Assembly (NCBI GenBank): GCA_031419455.1
Contig: JANOKS010000176.1
Location: 1-64,000, forward strand
Direction of reading: 5' to 3'
Source: UBA7672 sp031419455
GTDB lineage: Bacteria > Pseudomonadota > Alphaproteobacteria > Caulobacterales > Hyphomonadaceae
DNA length: 64,000 nt
Shown here: in pieces, positions 47,747-56,886 of the stretch
Layout of the letters: each line of letters starts with the position of its first letter
Numbering within the stretch: position 1 is the first letter of the stretch
Notes under the pieces: model-generated
What the model saw: only the letters and a program-made list of their open reading frames with translations
The model's database searches: none
What the model was told of the DNA's origin: nothing
Translations under genes and position numbers: made by a program

Positions 47747-48178
47747 TCAGCCGGCGACCGATTGCGACGTCGCGCCCGGCATCAGGCTGTTGAGGAAATC
47801 ACGGAACAGCTCCGGCCGGCGCACGAAGTCGGCCAGCGGCAGGTCTTCCTTGCCGACGGCCTTCGGCGCGCAATCGACGCCGGCGCGAACCAGGCTGCGC
47901 ATGACGTCGTCGCGCTTGTCGCTTGCGGAGACGATGGCGACGCGGAAGCGGCCCATGCTGGCGATACGGGTGACAGTGGCGTCCTCATCGGTCGAGTCCG
48001 GCAGCATCAGGTCGATCACGACCAGGTCGAAGCGCTCAAGCCGCAGCTTGCGCTCGGCGTCCAGCAGGGTCGTGGCGATGACAAGGTCGATGCCGTAGCG
48101 GCGGCGCGAGGCTGCAGCTGCTGCTGCGGCCAGAAGCTCGCCGGCACGGGCGTGATCCTCCACCCAAAGTACTTTCAT
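47747..48178 (-). CDS. Single-domain response regulator
   Basis: This 143-residue protein is a receiver domain only: acidic pair E7-D8, phosphoacceptor D56 (FDLVVIDLMLP), S84 and K106. It has no output domain, so it may relay phosphate or act by protein contact. It has no kinase neighbour. The first helix contains a run of seven alanines. It diverges from the PlsC-like gene across 166 bases. Confidence 0.88.
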   Translation of the reverse strand: MKVLWVEDHARAGELLAAAAAAASRRRYGIDLVIATTLLDAERKLRLERFDLVVIDLMLPDSTDEDATVTRIASMGRFRVAIVSASDKRDDVMRSLVRAGVDCAPKAVGKEDLPLADFVRRPELFRDFLNSLMPGATSQSVAG

Positions 48179-48266
48179 CTCAGTTTCCCCAAGTCCGGCG
48201 GGCATGCAAAGACCCAACCGGCAGACTGGCGCTGAAGCGCCGCGCACACATTTCGCCAGCGCGAAT

Positions 48267-48279
48267 TGTGTGCAACACA
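48267..48279. promoter_or_regulatory. Small inverted repeat in a divergent promoter region
   Basis: TGTGT and ACACA are separated by GCA (48267-48279), between the divergently transcribed response regulator and acyltransferase genes. Such a short symmetric site could be an operator; the match could also be chance. Confidence 0.25.
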
Positions 48280-48344
48280 GTTTTCGCGCGCGAACCGTTA
48301 CGAATGGTTAACAGCACGGACCGATCCTTTGGCGACAAAAATCG

Positions 48345-49274
48345 GTGAACCCACAGCCGGTGAACAATGTGACCCATCCGGAATCTCCTGTCGCTGATGT
48401 AGGCCTGTCGGCCTTCATTGACCCCGAAATGGGCGATGGACACATAGTTGATATCCTGATCGAGGAAAGATGCCCCACATGGGTTACGCACTGGTCGTGG
48501 CCGGCTGTGCGCCCAATCCTCTTCCAGCTGCTCGGATACAGGAAGGCCCTGCGCTGGGCCGACGACATCAGGCAGATCAATTCGGGGGCTGCGTGCTTTG
48601 CCTATCTCGACCGGGTTCTGGGCCTGAAAGTGACCAGCAGCGGCCTTGAAAAAGTCCCGCGCACCGGCAAGGCTATGATCGTCTCCAACCACCCGACCGG
48701 CCTTGCCGATGGTTCGATCGCGCTGGCTGCGTTGTCGGACATCCGCACCGATATCGAGATCATGGCCAACGCTGACGCCTGCCGCATCAATCCACGCTTT
48801 GCCGAGGTGATCATCCCGGTGGAGTGGGTGCAGGACAAGCGCTCGATGCAGAAAACGCGCGAGACGCTGCGGCGTACCAGCGCGACATTTGCGAACGAGC
48901 GCCTGCTGATGATCTTTCCATCCGGCGCTCTGGCGCAAATGCGCGAGGGCAGGCTGGTGGACGAACCCTGGCATCAGACCGCAGTGAGCCTTGCGCGCAA
49001 GAGCAAGACGCCGGTGACGCCGCTGCATATCGCAAGCCGCAATTCGAAGCTCTACTACACCTTCTGCGGGCTCAACCGCGAGTTGCGCGACATCACGCTG
49101 TTCCATGAGCTGCTCAACAAGAAGGGCGCGCGCGCGCACCTCACATTCGGGCCGCAGATCCCGTGGGAGCATCTGGCAGGCGATCCGCAGGCAGTGACGG
49201 ACCGGCTGCGCGAGTATGTCGATCACCAGCTGCCAAAGGACCCCGAGCGTCCATTCGAGCCGCTACGCGGCTAG
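48345..49274 (+). CDS. PlsC-like acyltransferase
   Basis: This 309-residue protein has the acyltransferase motif N115-H116-P-T-G-L-A-D122 and the later FPSGALAQ block typical of glycerolipid acyltransferases. The His-Asp spacing is HX5D rather than the usual HX4D, as in the NHPFGGIDG-type subfamily. It probably acylates lysophospholipids or other lipids at the inner membrane. The start is uncertain: GTG at 48345, GTG at 48360 or a later ATG at 48429, none with a strong Shine-Dalgarno. Confidence 0.85.
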   Translation: MNPQPVNNVTHPESPVADVGLSAFIDPEMGDGHIVDILIEERCPTWVTHWSWPAVRPILFQLLGYRKALRWADDIRQINSGAACFAYLDRVLGLKVTSSGLEKVPRTGKAMIVSNHPTGLADGSIALAALSDIRTDIEIMANADACRINPRFAEVIIPVEWVQDKRSMQKTRETLRRTSATFANERLLMIFPSGALAQMREGRLVDEPWHQTAVSLARKSKTPVTPLHIASRNSKLYYTFCGLNRELRDITLFHELLNKKGARAHLTFGPQIPWEHLAGDPQAVTDRLREYVDHQLPKDPERPFEPLRG

Positions 49275-49359
49275 GCACGCCATCGCGAGCATTCATCCGC
49301 TTTCAGGCAGGTAAGGGGGCGGGTCCTGCCACCCGCCCCTTCCGTTTCGGCCCGGCATG

Positions 49360-50772
49360 TCAAGCCGTTGTTTCGCGCGGCGCAGGAGGCGGGGTCCGGC
49401 CGACGCCGTACCAATCCAGCTTGCGTGTCATCCACATCGTGCCAGCAATCGCGAGGAACGAAGCGATGGAGCCCACCAGCAGGGCGTAGTCTTCCTGCCG
49501 CAGCAGCACGTAGATCAGGCCGTAGAGCATCGAGAATACGCCCAGCGCCTTCACCGCCGCCATGCGGGAGCCGAATACCGATCCTGCGTAAAGCGATAGC
49601 GCCAGCACGGTGCCGACGGCAGCGGTGAGGAAGCCCGTGTTGAACCCCGCCACTTCCGAAATCGACAACAGCAGCATGTAGAAGATCGTCTGCGCCAGTC
49701 CGACGAGCACGTATTGCGCCGGGTGCGCCCGGCGGCCACTCGTCACCTCGAACAGGAAGTAGGTGAGAAAGACGAGGCCGATGAACATCGGCGCGTATTT
49801 CAGCGCACGGTCAACGCTCTGGTACGGGCTGGCTTCATCGATCAGGCTTGCGCCCGGACTCATGAGCCGGTCGAACCACAGGTCGGCGCCGGCGCCCGGA
49901 ACGCCCCGGGCGAGGAACGGGATGCGCCAGTTGGCGGAGAACGCGTTCGCCTTAACCTCGCGCGTATCCGGCAGGACGCCGCTGTCGAAGCTCGGCGCGC
50001 CCCAGTTTCCGGCGAGGGCGATGGTCGTGTCGCGGGCGAACGTGGCGAGCGAGATGTTCTGCGCGCCCGACACGTTCAGCATGGCCTGCACGGGAAGCGT
50101 TGCCGATGCAGGTTGCTCCGTCCATCCGAGCGGCGCGCCGAGAACCCGCAATGTCTGGTTCGGCTGGTCGTCGGAATCGGTCCTGTCGAACTCGACGGGG
50201 GCAACCTCCAGCGGCCGTCCTGCGACGGCTATCTGCGCGTCCTTTGCGCCGCGCAGGTCGCTGACATTCATCACGATCCGCGCATCGCTCCAGCGCAGCA
50301 CGGCGCCGGATGGAGCTTCGGCGGCGATACGGTCCGTGTTGAACGTGGCGGTGAAGTTCGCGGCGACGTTGTAGACCGGAACCTGCTGCAGGCCGCGTTT
50401 CCGGATCTCTGTTGCAAGCTCGGCATTCGCCTGGCCTGTTTCGGCATAGAGAATCATGTGGCCTGGCCTGCGGCGCATCTGATTCACGTTGGCGAGGGAG
50501 ACGACCGTTTCCTCGTCAAACGGCACGATGATCACCGGCCCCATCAGGTTCTGCGATCCTGCCTGCAGCGACGTCACGTCCATGATGGCAGTCTGGGCGG
50601 CCATCGCACGGGAGGTGAAGATCATGTAGACGAAGCCCGCTGGCACGGCCATCGACAGCGCCAATGCGCACACCAGCATCAATTTCAGTCCGAACGATCT
50701 CTGCGGCAAAAGCCGTCCAAGATCGAAGCCGCCGCCCCCACTGGGGCTGGCGCCTGTAGTTGAGTCCGACAT
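49360..50772 (-). CDS. creD: Inner-membrane protein CreD
   Basis: This 470-residue protein has one N-terminal helix (about 30-55), a large periplasmic domain and five or six C-terminal helices, as in the CreD/Cet family. The segment FLTYFLFEVTSGRRAHPAQY, then AQTIFYMLLLSISE, is diagnostic. CreD is induced by CreBC in enterics and affects envelope stress and colicin tolerance; no creBC is in the window. The start is the ATG at 50772, divergent from the TAXI-type gene. Confidence 0.92.
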   Translation of the reverse strand: MSDSTTGASPSGGGGFDLGRLLPQRSFGLKLMLVCALALSMAVPAGFVYMIFTSRAMAAQTAIMDVTSLQAGSQNLMGPVIIVPFDEETVVSLANVNQMRRRPGHMILYAETGQANAELATEIRKRGLQQVPVYNVAANFTATFNTDRIAAEAPSGAVLRWSDARIVMNVSDLRGAKDAQIAVAGRPLEVAPVEFDRTDSDDQPNQTLRVLGAPLGWTEQPASATLPVQAMLNVSGAQNISLATFARDTTIALAGNWGAPSFDSGVLPDTREVKANAFSANWRIPFLARGVPGAGADLWFDRLMSPGASLIDEASPYQSVDRALKYAPMFIGLVFLTYFLFEVTSGRRAHPAQYVLVGLAQTIFYMLLLSISEVAGFNTGFLTAAVGTVLALSLYAGSVFGSRMAAVKALGVFSMLYGLIYVLLRQEDYALLVGSIASFLAIAGTMWMTRKLDWYGVGRTPPPAPRETTA

Positions 50773-50936
50773 GGCGTCCCTGTTCCTTCTAGTCGGCGAG
50801 GGCGCAGGGAAGGCGGGCGCACAGGCGGAAATACGATGCGAGTCAAGGCATCTCGAAGGCGATTGCGGCGAAACCCGCACGCATGGTGTTTGCGATTCCA
50901 AATCGTTAAGTGACGGCTTAGGGTTGCGGCGCGGGC

Positions 50937-52256
50937 GTGGCGGAATCGGATGGGTCACCGGCAATGATGAACTTTCTTCGCGTGTACGGCGCTCCGGTCG
51001 CCATCGTTGTGCTCGGCCTCGTCGTGGCCTTCATGTTCATGTCGCCTGCGCCGCCCAAGCGGATCGTGATTGCGGGCGGCGCGTCAGGCGGCGCCTATGC
51101 AGCGACGGCGGCCGGCTATGCGAAGACGCTGGGCGAATTCGATGTCGAGGTGGACGTCCTCGAGACGGCAGGCTCGGTCGACAACCTTGCGCGCGTGAAA
51201 TCCGGACAGGCGGATGCCGGCATCGTGCAGACCGGGCTGGCTGGCGATCTGGGACAGGACGGCGTCCGCTCGCTCGGCGCCGTGTTCTACGAGCCGCTGT
51301 GGGTTTTCCATCGCAGTTCTGTCAGCGTGGCGAGCCTGCAGGACGTCGCAGGCCGCCGCGTCGCAATCGGGCCGGAGGGCTCGGGCGTGCGCGTGCTGGC
51401 GACGCTTCTCTTGTCCGAAGCCGGCGTCGCACCCAACACCTACACGGCCGTCCCGCTGGCCGGGCAGGCGGCGGCGGCCGCGCTGCAGGCCGGCGAGATC
51501 GATGTGGCGATGGTGGTCTCGGGCGCCACCGCGCCATGGCTCGCGGGGCTCGTTGGCGATCCCGCCATAGGTTTGCTCTCGATGCGCGAAGCGCATGCGC
51601 TCGCCCGTCGTCATCCCTATCTCGACGAGGTGATGCTCTATCGCGGCGTGCTCGACCTCAAGGCGATCCTGCCGCGCGAGGATGTGATGCTGATCGCGCC
51701 CGCCGCGCAGATTGTTGTTCGGGAAGACCTGCATCCCGCCATCCAGTCCCTGCTGATCGAGGCCGCGCTGGCAGCCCATGGCGGCGGCTCCCTGCTGTCG
51801 GACCCCGGCCGCTTCCCGGCGCCGCAACTGGCCGACATCGCGATCTCGGACGAGGCGAAGCGCTACTACGACAACGGCCCCAGCTTCCTGCGGCGAGTCT
51901 TCCCCTACAGCGTCGCCAACTTTCTCGAACGCGCCTGGGTGCTGGCCATTCCGCTGGTGACGCTGATGATCCCGCTGGTCCGCGCAGCCCCGCCGCTCTA
52001 TCGCTGGCGCATCCGGCGCAAGATCTATGTCTGGTACAACGACCTGCGCGCGCTGGAGGCGGTCGGTCGCGCCGCCACGAGCGCCGAAGAGCGCATGGAA
52101 GTACGCGCCAAGCTCGCCGACCTGCAGGAGGAAGCGGGCAAGGTCGAAGTGCCCGTCAGCTATACTGACGACCTCTACCGCCTGCGCGCCCACATCCGCT
52201 TCGTGGCTGAACTGATCGACAAGCTGTCGGCGCAGGAACGCCACGCGCGGATTTGA
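50937..52256 (+). CDS. TAXI-family solute-binding protein with C-terminal membrane anchor
   Basis: This 439-residue protein has an N-terminal uncleaved-looking helix (about 15-35) and a TAXI-type periplasmic binding domain (IVIAGGASGGAYAATAAGY, then LETAGSVDNLARVKSGQADAGIVQ). A second helix near residue 330 (AWVLAIPLVTLMIPLVR) is followed by a charged helical tail of about 90 residues (YVWYNDLRALEAVGRAATSA). No TRAP permease genes are near. The layout resembles a receptor rather than a transporter subunit. The start may be GTG 50937 or ATG 50964. Confidence 0.85.
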   Translation: MAESDGSPAMMNFLRVYGAPVAIVVLGLVVAFMFMSPAPPKRIVIAGGASGGAYAATAAGYAKTLGEFDVEVDVLETAGSVDNLARVKSGQADAGIVQTGLAGDLGQDGVRSLGAVFYEPLWVFHRSSVSVASLQDVAGRRVAIGPEGSGVRVLATLLLSEAGVAPNTYTAVPLAGQAAAAALQAGEIDVAMVVSGATAPWLAGLVGDPAIGLLSMREAHALARRHPYLDEVMLYRGVLDLKAILPREDVMLIAPAAQIVVREDLHPAIQSLLIEAALAAHGGGSLLSDPGRFPAPQLADIAISDEAKRYYDNGPSFLRRVFPYSVANFLERAWVLAIPLVTLMIPLVRAAPPLYRWRIRRKIYVWYNDLRALEAVGRAATSAEERMEVRAKLADLQEEAGKVEVPVSYTDDLYRLRAHIRFVAELIDKLSAQERHARI

Positions 52257-53066
52257 TCACAACCAGCCCGCGTCCTTGACCGCCTTCACATATGTCCGGC
52301 TCACGGGCGCCTCGGCGCCTGACTTGAGCTTCAGCGTCACGCGTCCGTCACCCTTGCCGACATCAGACAGGCCCTGCCGCGCCACCCACCATGACCGGTG
52401 AGTCTGCATGCCTTCGAGCGCGGCGAGTTCGCGAATCGCATCCGCAAGTCGCATCAGGATCATCGTCTCGCCGGCGCTGGTGTGGATCCGGAGATAGTGG
52501 TCCTCTGCCGAGACGGCATGAATCTCGGCGGAACGGAATTTCGCCGGCAGGCGGTCGGCGAAGGCCAGCGGCGTTGTGGCGGGGATCGGCGCAGCCTGCC
52601 CCGCGGGGACCGGCGCCGCGGCCTGCCGCCCCAGCCGGTCCAGCGCCCAGCCAGCCGTCGTCAGCAGGACGGAGACCACGATCACATAGCCGAACTGGAT
52701 CCACCACCACGCCGGCTCCGCCACCGTGCCGTCCGACAGGTATTCGATCACGATGAGGCCGATCGTGATCGGGACCGAGATCACGCACGACACCACGCCG
52801 ATCTGGACGGCCGGGTGCGCGCTCGCCATCCTGCGCTCGAACACCCACGGGTTCACCAGCGCGGCGGACACGAACCCAAGGGCGATCAGGCCTGTCCAGT
52901 AGACGACGCGTTCCGGGAAGGGGATCTGGCTCGATTCATAGACGCCCAGCCACGCGAAGATCAGCCCCAGCACCAGGCAGATCACGACGCCGCGCAGCAC
53001 GCCGCCGCCCCAGGCCTGGATGAGGCCAGCTGCTGCAGGTTTGACGGTCTCGGTCGGCTCGGTCAC
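52257..53066 (-). CDS. Membrane-anchored LytTR DNA-binding regulator
   Basis: This 269-residue protein has four predicted membrane helices in the first 150 residues and a C-terminal LytTR domain (SAEIHAVSAEDHYLRIHT, then MQTHRSWWVARQGL and VSRTYVKAVKDAGWL). Membrane-bound LytTR proteins regulate nearby genes in response to envelope signals. The start is set at a GTG (53066) giving VTEPTETVKP; there is no good Shine-Dalgarno, and the frame is open further upstream. It diverges from the DUF2141/carotenoid oxygenase pair. Confidence 0.85.
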   Translation of the reverse strand: MTEPTETVKPAAAGLIQAWGGGVLRGVVICLVLGLIFAWLGVYESSQIPFPERVVYWTGLIALGFVSAALVNPWVFERRMASAHPAVQIGVVSCVISVPITIGLIVIEYLSDGTVAEPAWWWIQFGYVIVVSVLLTTAGWALDRLGRQAAAPVPAGQAAPIPATTPLAFADRLPAKFRSAEIHAVSAEDHYLRIHTSAGETMILMRLADAIRELAALEGMQTHRSWWVARQGLSDVGKGDGRVTLKLKSGAEAPVSRTYVKAVKDAGWL

Positions 53067-53259
53067 ATGCGTTTCGTGGGCTGTCGGGGCTGCATTTCGC
53101 GCTTCGTGAGTGGTGTACCCCGCCGTTTCGCGAAGCAAAACAGCCCATTCGCGCAATTGGTGTGGCGGGCGGCGGCGGATGGGGCGAGATTGGCCTCGCT
53201 GGGCAGAACCCGGCCGCGGAACACAAAGCGAAACCCCGAATCCACGGAGTTCCTCCCCC

Positions 53260-53748
53260 ATGACCACCTCGATCAACCGTCTCCCGATCCTTTCTCTGCT
53301 ACTGTCCGCCGCCGGTCTCCTCCCCGCCGCGCTGCTGGCTGTGGCGCTGATTTATCCACAGACTGCTACCGCCGAGCCTGCCAAGGCCCAGCTCACCCTC
53401 ACGATCTCCAACATCAAGGAGCACAAGGGCGCGCTTTCTCTCGGAATCTATGACGCCGCCGGGTACGAGACCGACAAGGCCGTCAATGGCGGGTCGATAC
53501 CTGTCACGGGCGAGACCGTGACCGCGACGTTCGACCTGCCGCCCGGGCAGTACGGGATCAAGATGTTCCACGACGTCGATGGCGACGGGAAGATGGGGAC
53601 CAACGCCTTCGGCATGCCCACCGAGCCGTTCGCGTTCTCGAACAGCGCCCCTGCCCAGTTCGGCCCCGCCAAGTGGGACGCGGCGAAGTTCGACGTGGCG
53701 GCGCCTGCGACCGCGCACGCGACCGCGCACGCGATCAAGTTCAACTGA
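53260..53748 (+). CDS. Secreted DUF2141 protein
   Basis: This 162-residue protein has a signal peptide (cleavage at ATA-E, residue 38) and a DUF2141 domain: LTLTISNIKEHKGALSLGIY, GQYGIKMFHDVDGDGKMGTN, GMPTEPFAFSN. The DVDGDGKM loop looks like a calcium-binding DxDxDG. The function of DUF2141 is unknown. It ends 23 bases before the carotenoid oxygenase gene, so the two are likely cotranscribed. Confidence 0.9.
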   Translation: MTTSINRLPILSLLLSAAGLLPAALLAVALIYPQTATAEPAKAQLTLTISNIKEHKGALSLGIYDAAGYETDKAVNGGSIPVTGETVTATFDLPPGQYGIKMFHDVDGDGKMGTNAFGMPTEPFAFSNSAPAQFGPAKWDAAKFDVAAPATAHATAHAIKFN

Positions 53749-53771
53749 TCCGGCCAGCAGGAGCAATCGCC

Positions 53772-55229
53772 ATGAACCTCTCCCGCCGCCTCTTCCTCCA
53801 TGCCGGCCTGATGACCGGCGCAAGCCTTGCGGTCAGTCCATCAGCCTTCGCCAACAACGACATGCCGCCCTGGCATGTCGGCTACGCCACCGCGCCTGCC
53901 AAGGGCTTCGGCCCTGCGCCGATGCGTCTCGTCTCCGGCAAGGCGCCCGCCGGCCTCGCTGGCACGCTGTACCGGAACGGTCCCGCGCATTTCAAACACG
54001 GCGACGCCTACGCCACGCACTGGTTCGACGGCGACGGCATGGTCCAGCGCATCAACATCGCCGACGGCAAGGCGGTCCATACCGGGCGCTATGTCGACAC
54101 GCCCAAGCGCCAGCGCGAAATGGCGGCGGGCAAGTTCCTCGCTCCCGGCTTTGGCACTGTGGGCGATCCGTCCTATTCGGTCGCCTCCGCCAACGATGTG
54201 AACCCCGGCAATATCTCGGTGATGATGTCGGGCGGCGAATTGCTGGCGCTGTGGGAGGCTGGCACGCCCTACCGGCTCGACCCGGTGACGCTGGAAACCA
54301 AGGGTCTGAAAGAGTGGCGCAATGACCTGAAGGGTATGCCCTTCCTCGCCCACCCCAAACGCGATCCCGATGGCCGCATCTGGAACCTCGCCCTCAACGG
54401 TCGCCAGGTGGGCATCTACAACATCAATCCGGATGGCTCGGTCGCCAGCTTCGGCATGGTCGATATCGGCGCCGCCGCCTATATCCACGACTGGACGATG
54501 ACCGAGCGCAAGCTTGTCATCCTTGTCCAGCCCTGGATCCAGACCCGCACCACGCCGCCCTTCATCGATGGCTTCGAGTGGAAGCCGGAGGAGGGGATGA
54601 AGTACCTGATCGTCGACAAGGACGACCTCACGAAAACCCGCTGGGCGCAGGGCCCGGCCCGCGCCTTCTACCACACCGGTGCCGCGTGGGAGGAAAGCGA
54701 CGGCACCATTCGCCTCGACGCCGCCTTCTATCCCGAACCCGTGCTCGGCTCGGGTGGCGGCGCACAGGAAATCCGCGGCAAGCTCTCGGGCTATGACAGG
54801 CCATCGAAGCTGACCATGGTGGCTATCGGCAAGTCAGGCGACGCCAAACTCACCGAAACCAACATCGCCGGCGACTTTCCGCAGGTCGATCCGCGCCGCC
54901 ACGGCTTGTCGCGAAAACTTACCACGATGGTCACCGGCTCGGTCAAGGATCAGCCCGGCGGCAGCGCTCTGGCGCTGCAGGACTGGTCCAGCGGCAAGGC
55001 GCAGGTCTACGATTTCGGGTCTCACTACATCGTGGAAGAGCACCTGTTCATTCCAAAGCCTGGCGGCTCATCGGAGAAGGATTCCTGGCTCATCGGCCCC
55101 GCGATCAACACGCGCTCCGGCCGCAGCGAAGTCTGGGCCTTCGACGCCGCCAACATCGAAGACGGCCCGGTTGCAGTGTGGCAGGCGGACTATGTCTGGC
55201 CGCTCGGATTTCACGGGACGTGGGCGTAG
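53772..55229 (+). CDS. Carotenoid oxygenase family protein, Tat-type signal
   Basis: This 485-residue non-heme iron dioxygenase is of the carotenoid/stilbene cleavage family. The four iron-binding histidines are visible in sequence order: AHPKRDPDGR, YIHDWTMTE, FYHTGAAWEE and the C-terminal PLGFHGTWA. The N-terminus SRRLFLHAGLMTG carries a twin-arginine motif with cleavage near AFA-N (residue 28), so the enzyme is probably exported folded with its iron. The substrate (carotenoid, retinoid, lignin stilbene) cannot be read from sequence. Confidence 0.92.
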   Translation: MNLSRRLFLHAGLMTGASLAVSPSAFANNDMPPWHVGYATAPAKGFGPAPMRLVSGKAPAGLAGTLYRNGPAHFKHGDAYATHWFDGDGMVQRINIADGKAVHTGRYVDTPKRQREMAAGKFLAPGFGTVGDPSYSVASANDVNPGNISVMMSGGELLALWEAGTPYRLDPVTLETKGLKEWRNDLKGMPFLAHPKRDPDGRIWNLALNGRQVGIYNINPDGSVASFGMVDIGAAAYIHDWTMTERKLVILVQPWIQTRTTPPFIDGFEWKPEEGMKYLIVDKDDLTKTRWAQGPARAFYHTGAAWEESDGTIRLDAAFYPEPVLGSGGGAQEIRGKLSGYDRPSKLTMVAIGKSGDAKLTETNIAGDFPQVDPRRHGLSRKLTTMVTGSVKDQPGGSALALQDWSSGKAQVYDFGSHYIVEEHLFIPKPGGSSEKDSWLIGPAINTRSGRSEVWAFDAANIEDGPVAVWQADYVWPLGFHGTWA

Positions 55230-55245
55230 CCCGATCAGCCTGCTT

Positions 55246-55410
55246 GGCAGGCAGCCCCCTCCGTCACGCTTCGCGTGCCACCTCCCCCGCACTTCGTGCG
55301 AGGGAGGACTTCAAGCCACACCGGGAAGTCCTCCCTCGACTGCGAAGCAGGCGGGGGAGGTGGCCGCGAAGCGTTCGGAGGGGGCTGCCCGCGACGCGGG
55401 CGGATGCCGC
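55246..55410. repeat. REP-like palindromic element, family A, two arms
   Basis: The left arm (55246-55312) and right arm (55324-55389) are close inverse complements around an 11-base loop, each with internal small palindromes. The right arm starts GAAGTCCTCCCTCG and matches the other family A copies. It fills the gap between the carotenoid oxygenase and MFS genes. Confidence 0.88.
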
Positions 55411-55492
55411 CTACAAGAAAAATTTAGACGCGCGTGGCCGCAAAGCGAGCTAGAGCCGAAGCGATAACAAGAATCGCACGGCGATCTTCTCC

Positions 55493-56779
55493 ATGACCGT
55501 CTACCGAAACGTCGCCTCCCTGATCCTCGCCGTGATGCTGCTCCAGGCCGCTTCCGGCGTGCTGAGCGTCACGACGCCGCTTGCGCTCGATTACATGGGC
55601 GCGTCCGCGCTTGGAGTTGGCCTCGTCGCGGCATCCTTCTCGGCGGGTTTCATGGCCGGCGCATGGTTCGCGCCCGACATCGTGCGGCAGGTGGGACACA
55701 TCCGCGCTTATTCCGCCGCCGCCGCCATCTACGCCGTCGGCATTCTCTCGATGGGCCTGTCGTTCGACGCTGTCGCCTGGGCGCTGTTCCGCCTTGCACA
55801 GGGCGCCGCCTCCGCCGTGATGTTCACCGCGGCCGAAAGCTGGATCGCGGATTCGACGCCCCGCTCGAAGCGCGGCGGCGTGATGGGTCTCTACCAGCTG
55901 ATGATCAAGCTCGCGATCTGCGGCGGTCCTCTCCTGATCATCGACCACGCCGCAGACGACATCCGCCCTTTCATCTGGGCCGGGCTCCTGATGATCCTCG
56001 CGGTCATCCCGCTCTGCGCCACCCAGCGCGCCCAGCCCGTCCTGCCCGACCGCGAGGCGCTCAGCCTCAACGGCATCTTCCGCATCCCGCCCGCCGCGCT
56101 CGCCGGGGCAGTGATCGCGGGCCTTTGCAACACCGGCGTCACCACGCAGTTGCCGCTCTATGCGCTCGAGCTGCAGCCGGGCGAGGGCTCGTCATCGGCC
56201 GCCACGCTCTACATCGCCGCGATGCTCGGCGGCGTTGTCACGCAATGGCCGGCAGGGCTGATCTCGGACAGGATCGACCGGCGGCTGGTGGTGGCCTTCC
56301 TCGCCTTCCTCGCGCTGGTCGCCTGTGTCGCGCTCTATCTCACCGCGGGCAGGGTCTCGTTCTCGATCACTGTGCTCTTGTCAGCGCTGTGGGGCGGGGG
56401 AGCGATGTCCTTCTATTCGATCTCGGCCAGCCACGCGACCGACCGCACCGACTCGGGCCAGATCGCGCAGGTCATGTCGGGCATGCTCTTCATCTGGGCG
56501 GGCGGCTCGGTGCTCGGACCCATCCTCACCGGCGCCGTCGCCGATACGCAGGCGGGACAGCCGGGCGTCTTTCTCGCCGTCGCCTTCGGCTATTTCGCGC
56601 TGATGGCGGCCAATCTCGGGCGGCTGTTCATTCGCGATCGGCCGCCGCGCTCGCAACGATCGCCCTTCAACCCGGTCCAGGCCACCAGCGTCGTGCAGGG
56701 GGCGGTCGCGGACGAGGATGAACGTGCCGCCTCGACCGGCGAAACACCGCCGACCGTATCCGAGCCCAAACCGGTCTGA
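55493..56779 (+). CDS. MFS transporter (YcaD-like)
   Basis: This 428-residue protein has twelve predicted membrane helices and the MFS loop motif between helices 2 and 3 (MAGAWFAPDIVRQVGHIRAY). The second half opens PPAALAGAVIAGLCNTGVTT and includes ITQWPAGLISDRIDRRLVV-like text (VTQWPAGLISDRIDRR). It resembles YcaD-type transporters of unknown substrate. It is followed by sucC after 107 bases, with no obvious functional link. Confidence 0.92.
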   Translation: MTVYRNVASLILAVMLLQAASGVLSVTTPLALDYMGASALGVGLVAASFSAGFMAGAWFAPDIVRQVGHIRAYSAAAAIYAVGILSMGLSFDAVAWALFRLAQGAASAVMFTAAESWIADSTPRSKRGGVMGLYQLMIKLAICGGPLLIIDHAADDIRPFIWAGLLMILAVIPLCATQRAQPVLPDREALSLNGIFRIPPAALAGAVIAGLCNTGVTTQLPLYALELQPGEGSSSAATLYIAAMLGGVVTQWPAGLISDRIDRRLVVAFLAFLALVACVALYLTAGRVSFSITVLLSALWGGGAMSFYSISASHATDRTDSGQIAQVMSGMLFIWAGGSVLGPILTGAVADTQAGQPGVFLAVAFGYFALMAANLGRLFIRDRPPRSQRSPFNPVQATSVVQGAVADEDERAASTGETPPTVSEPKPV

Positions 56780-56886
56780 TCGGGCGCAAAACAGGCGCCA
56801 TCGCCCACGTTGCGCGGCGGCGCCCCATGCGCTATCGCCACACGCCCGAGCAGGGCCTGCCAAGCCCGTCTTTCAGGAACAGTTTC

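Noticed and set aside
48298..48312. CtrA-like GTTA-N-TTAAC site before the PlsC-like gene
   Set aside because: The half-sites are one base too close for the consensus spacing and there is no cell-cycle link for either neighbour.
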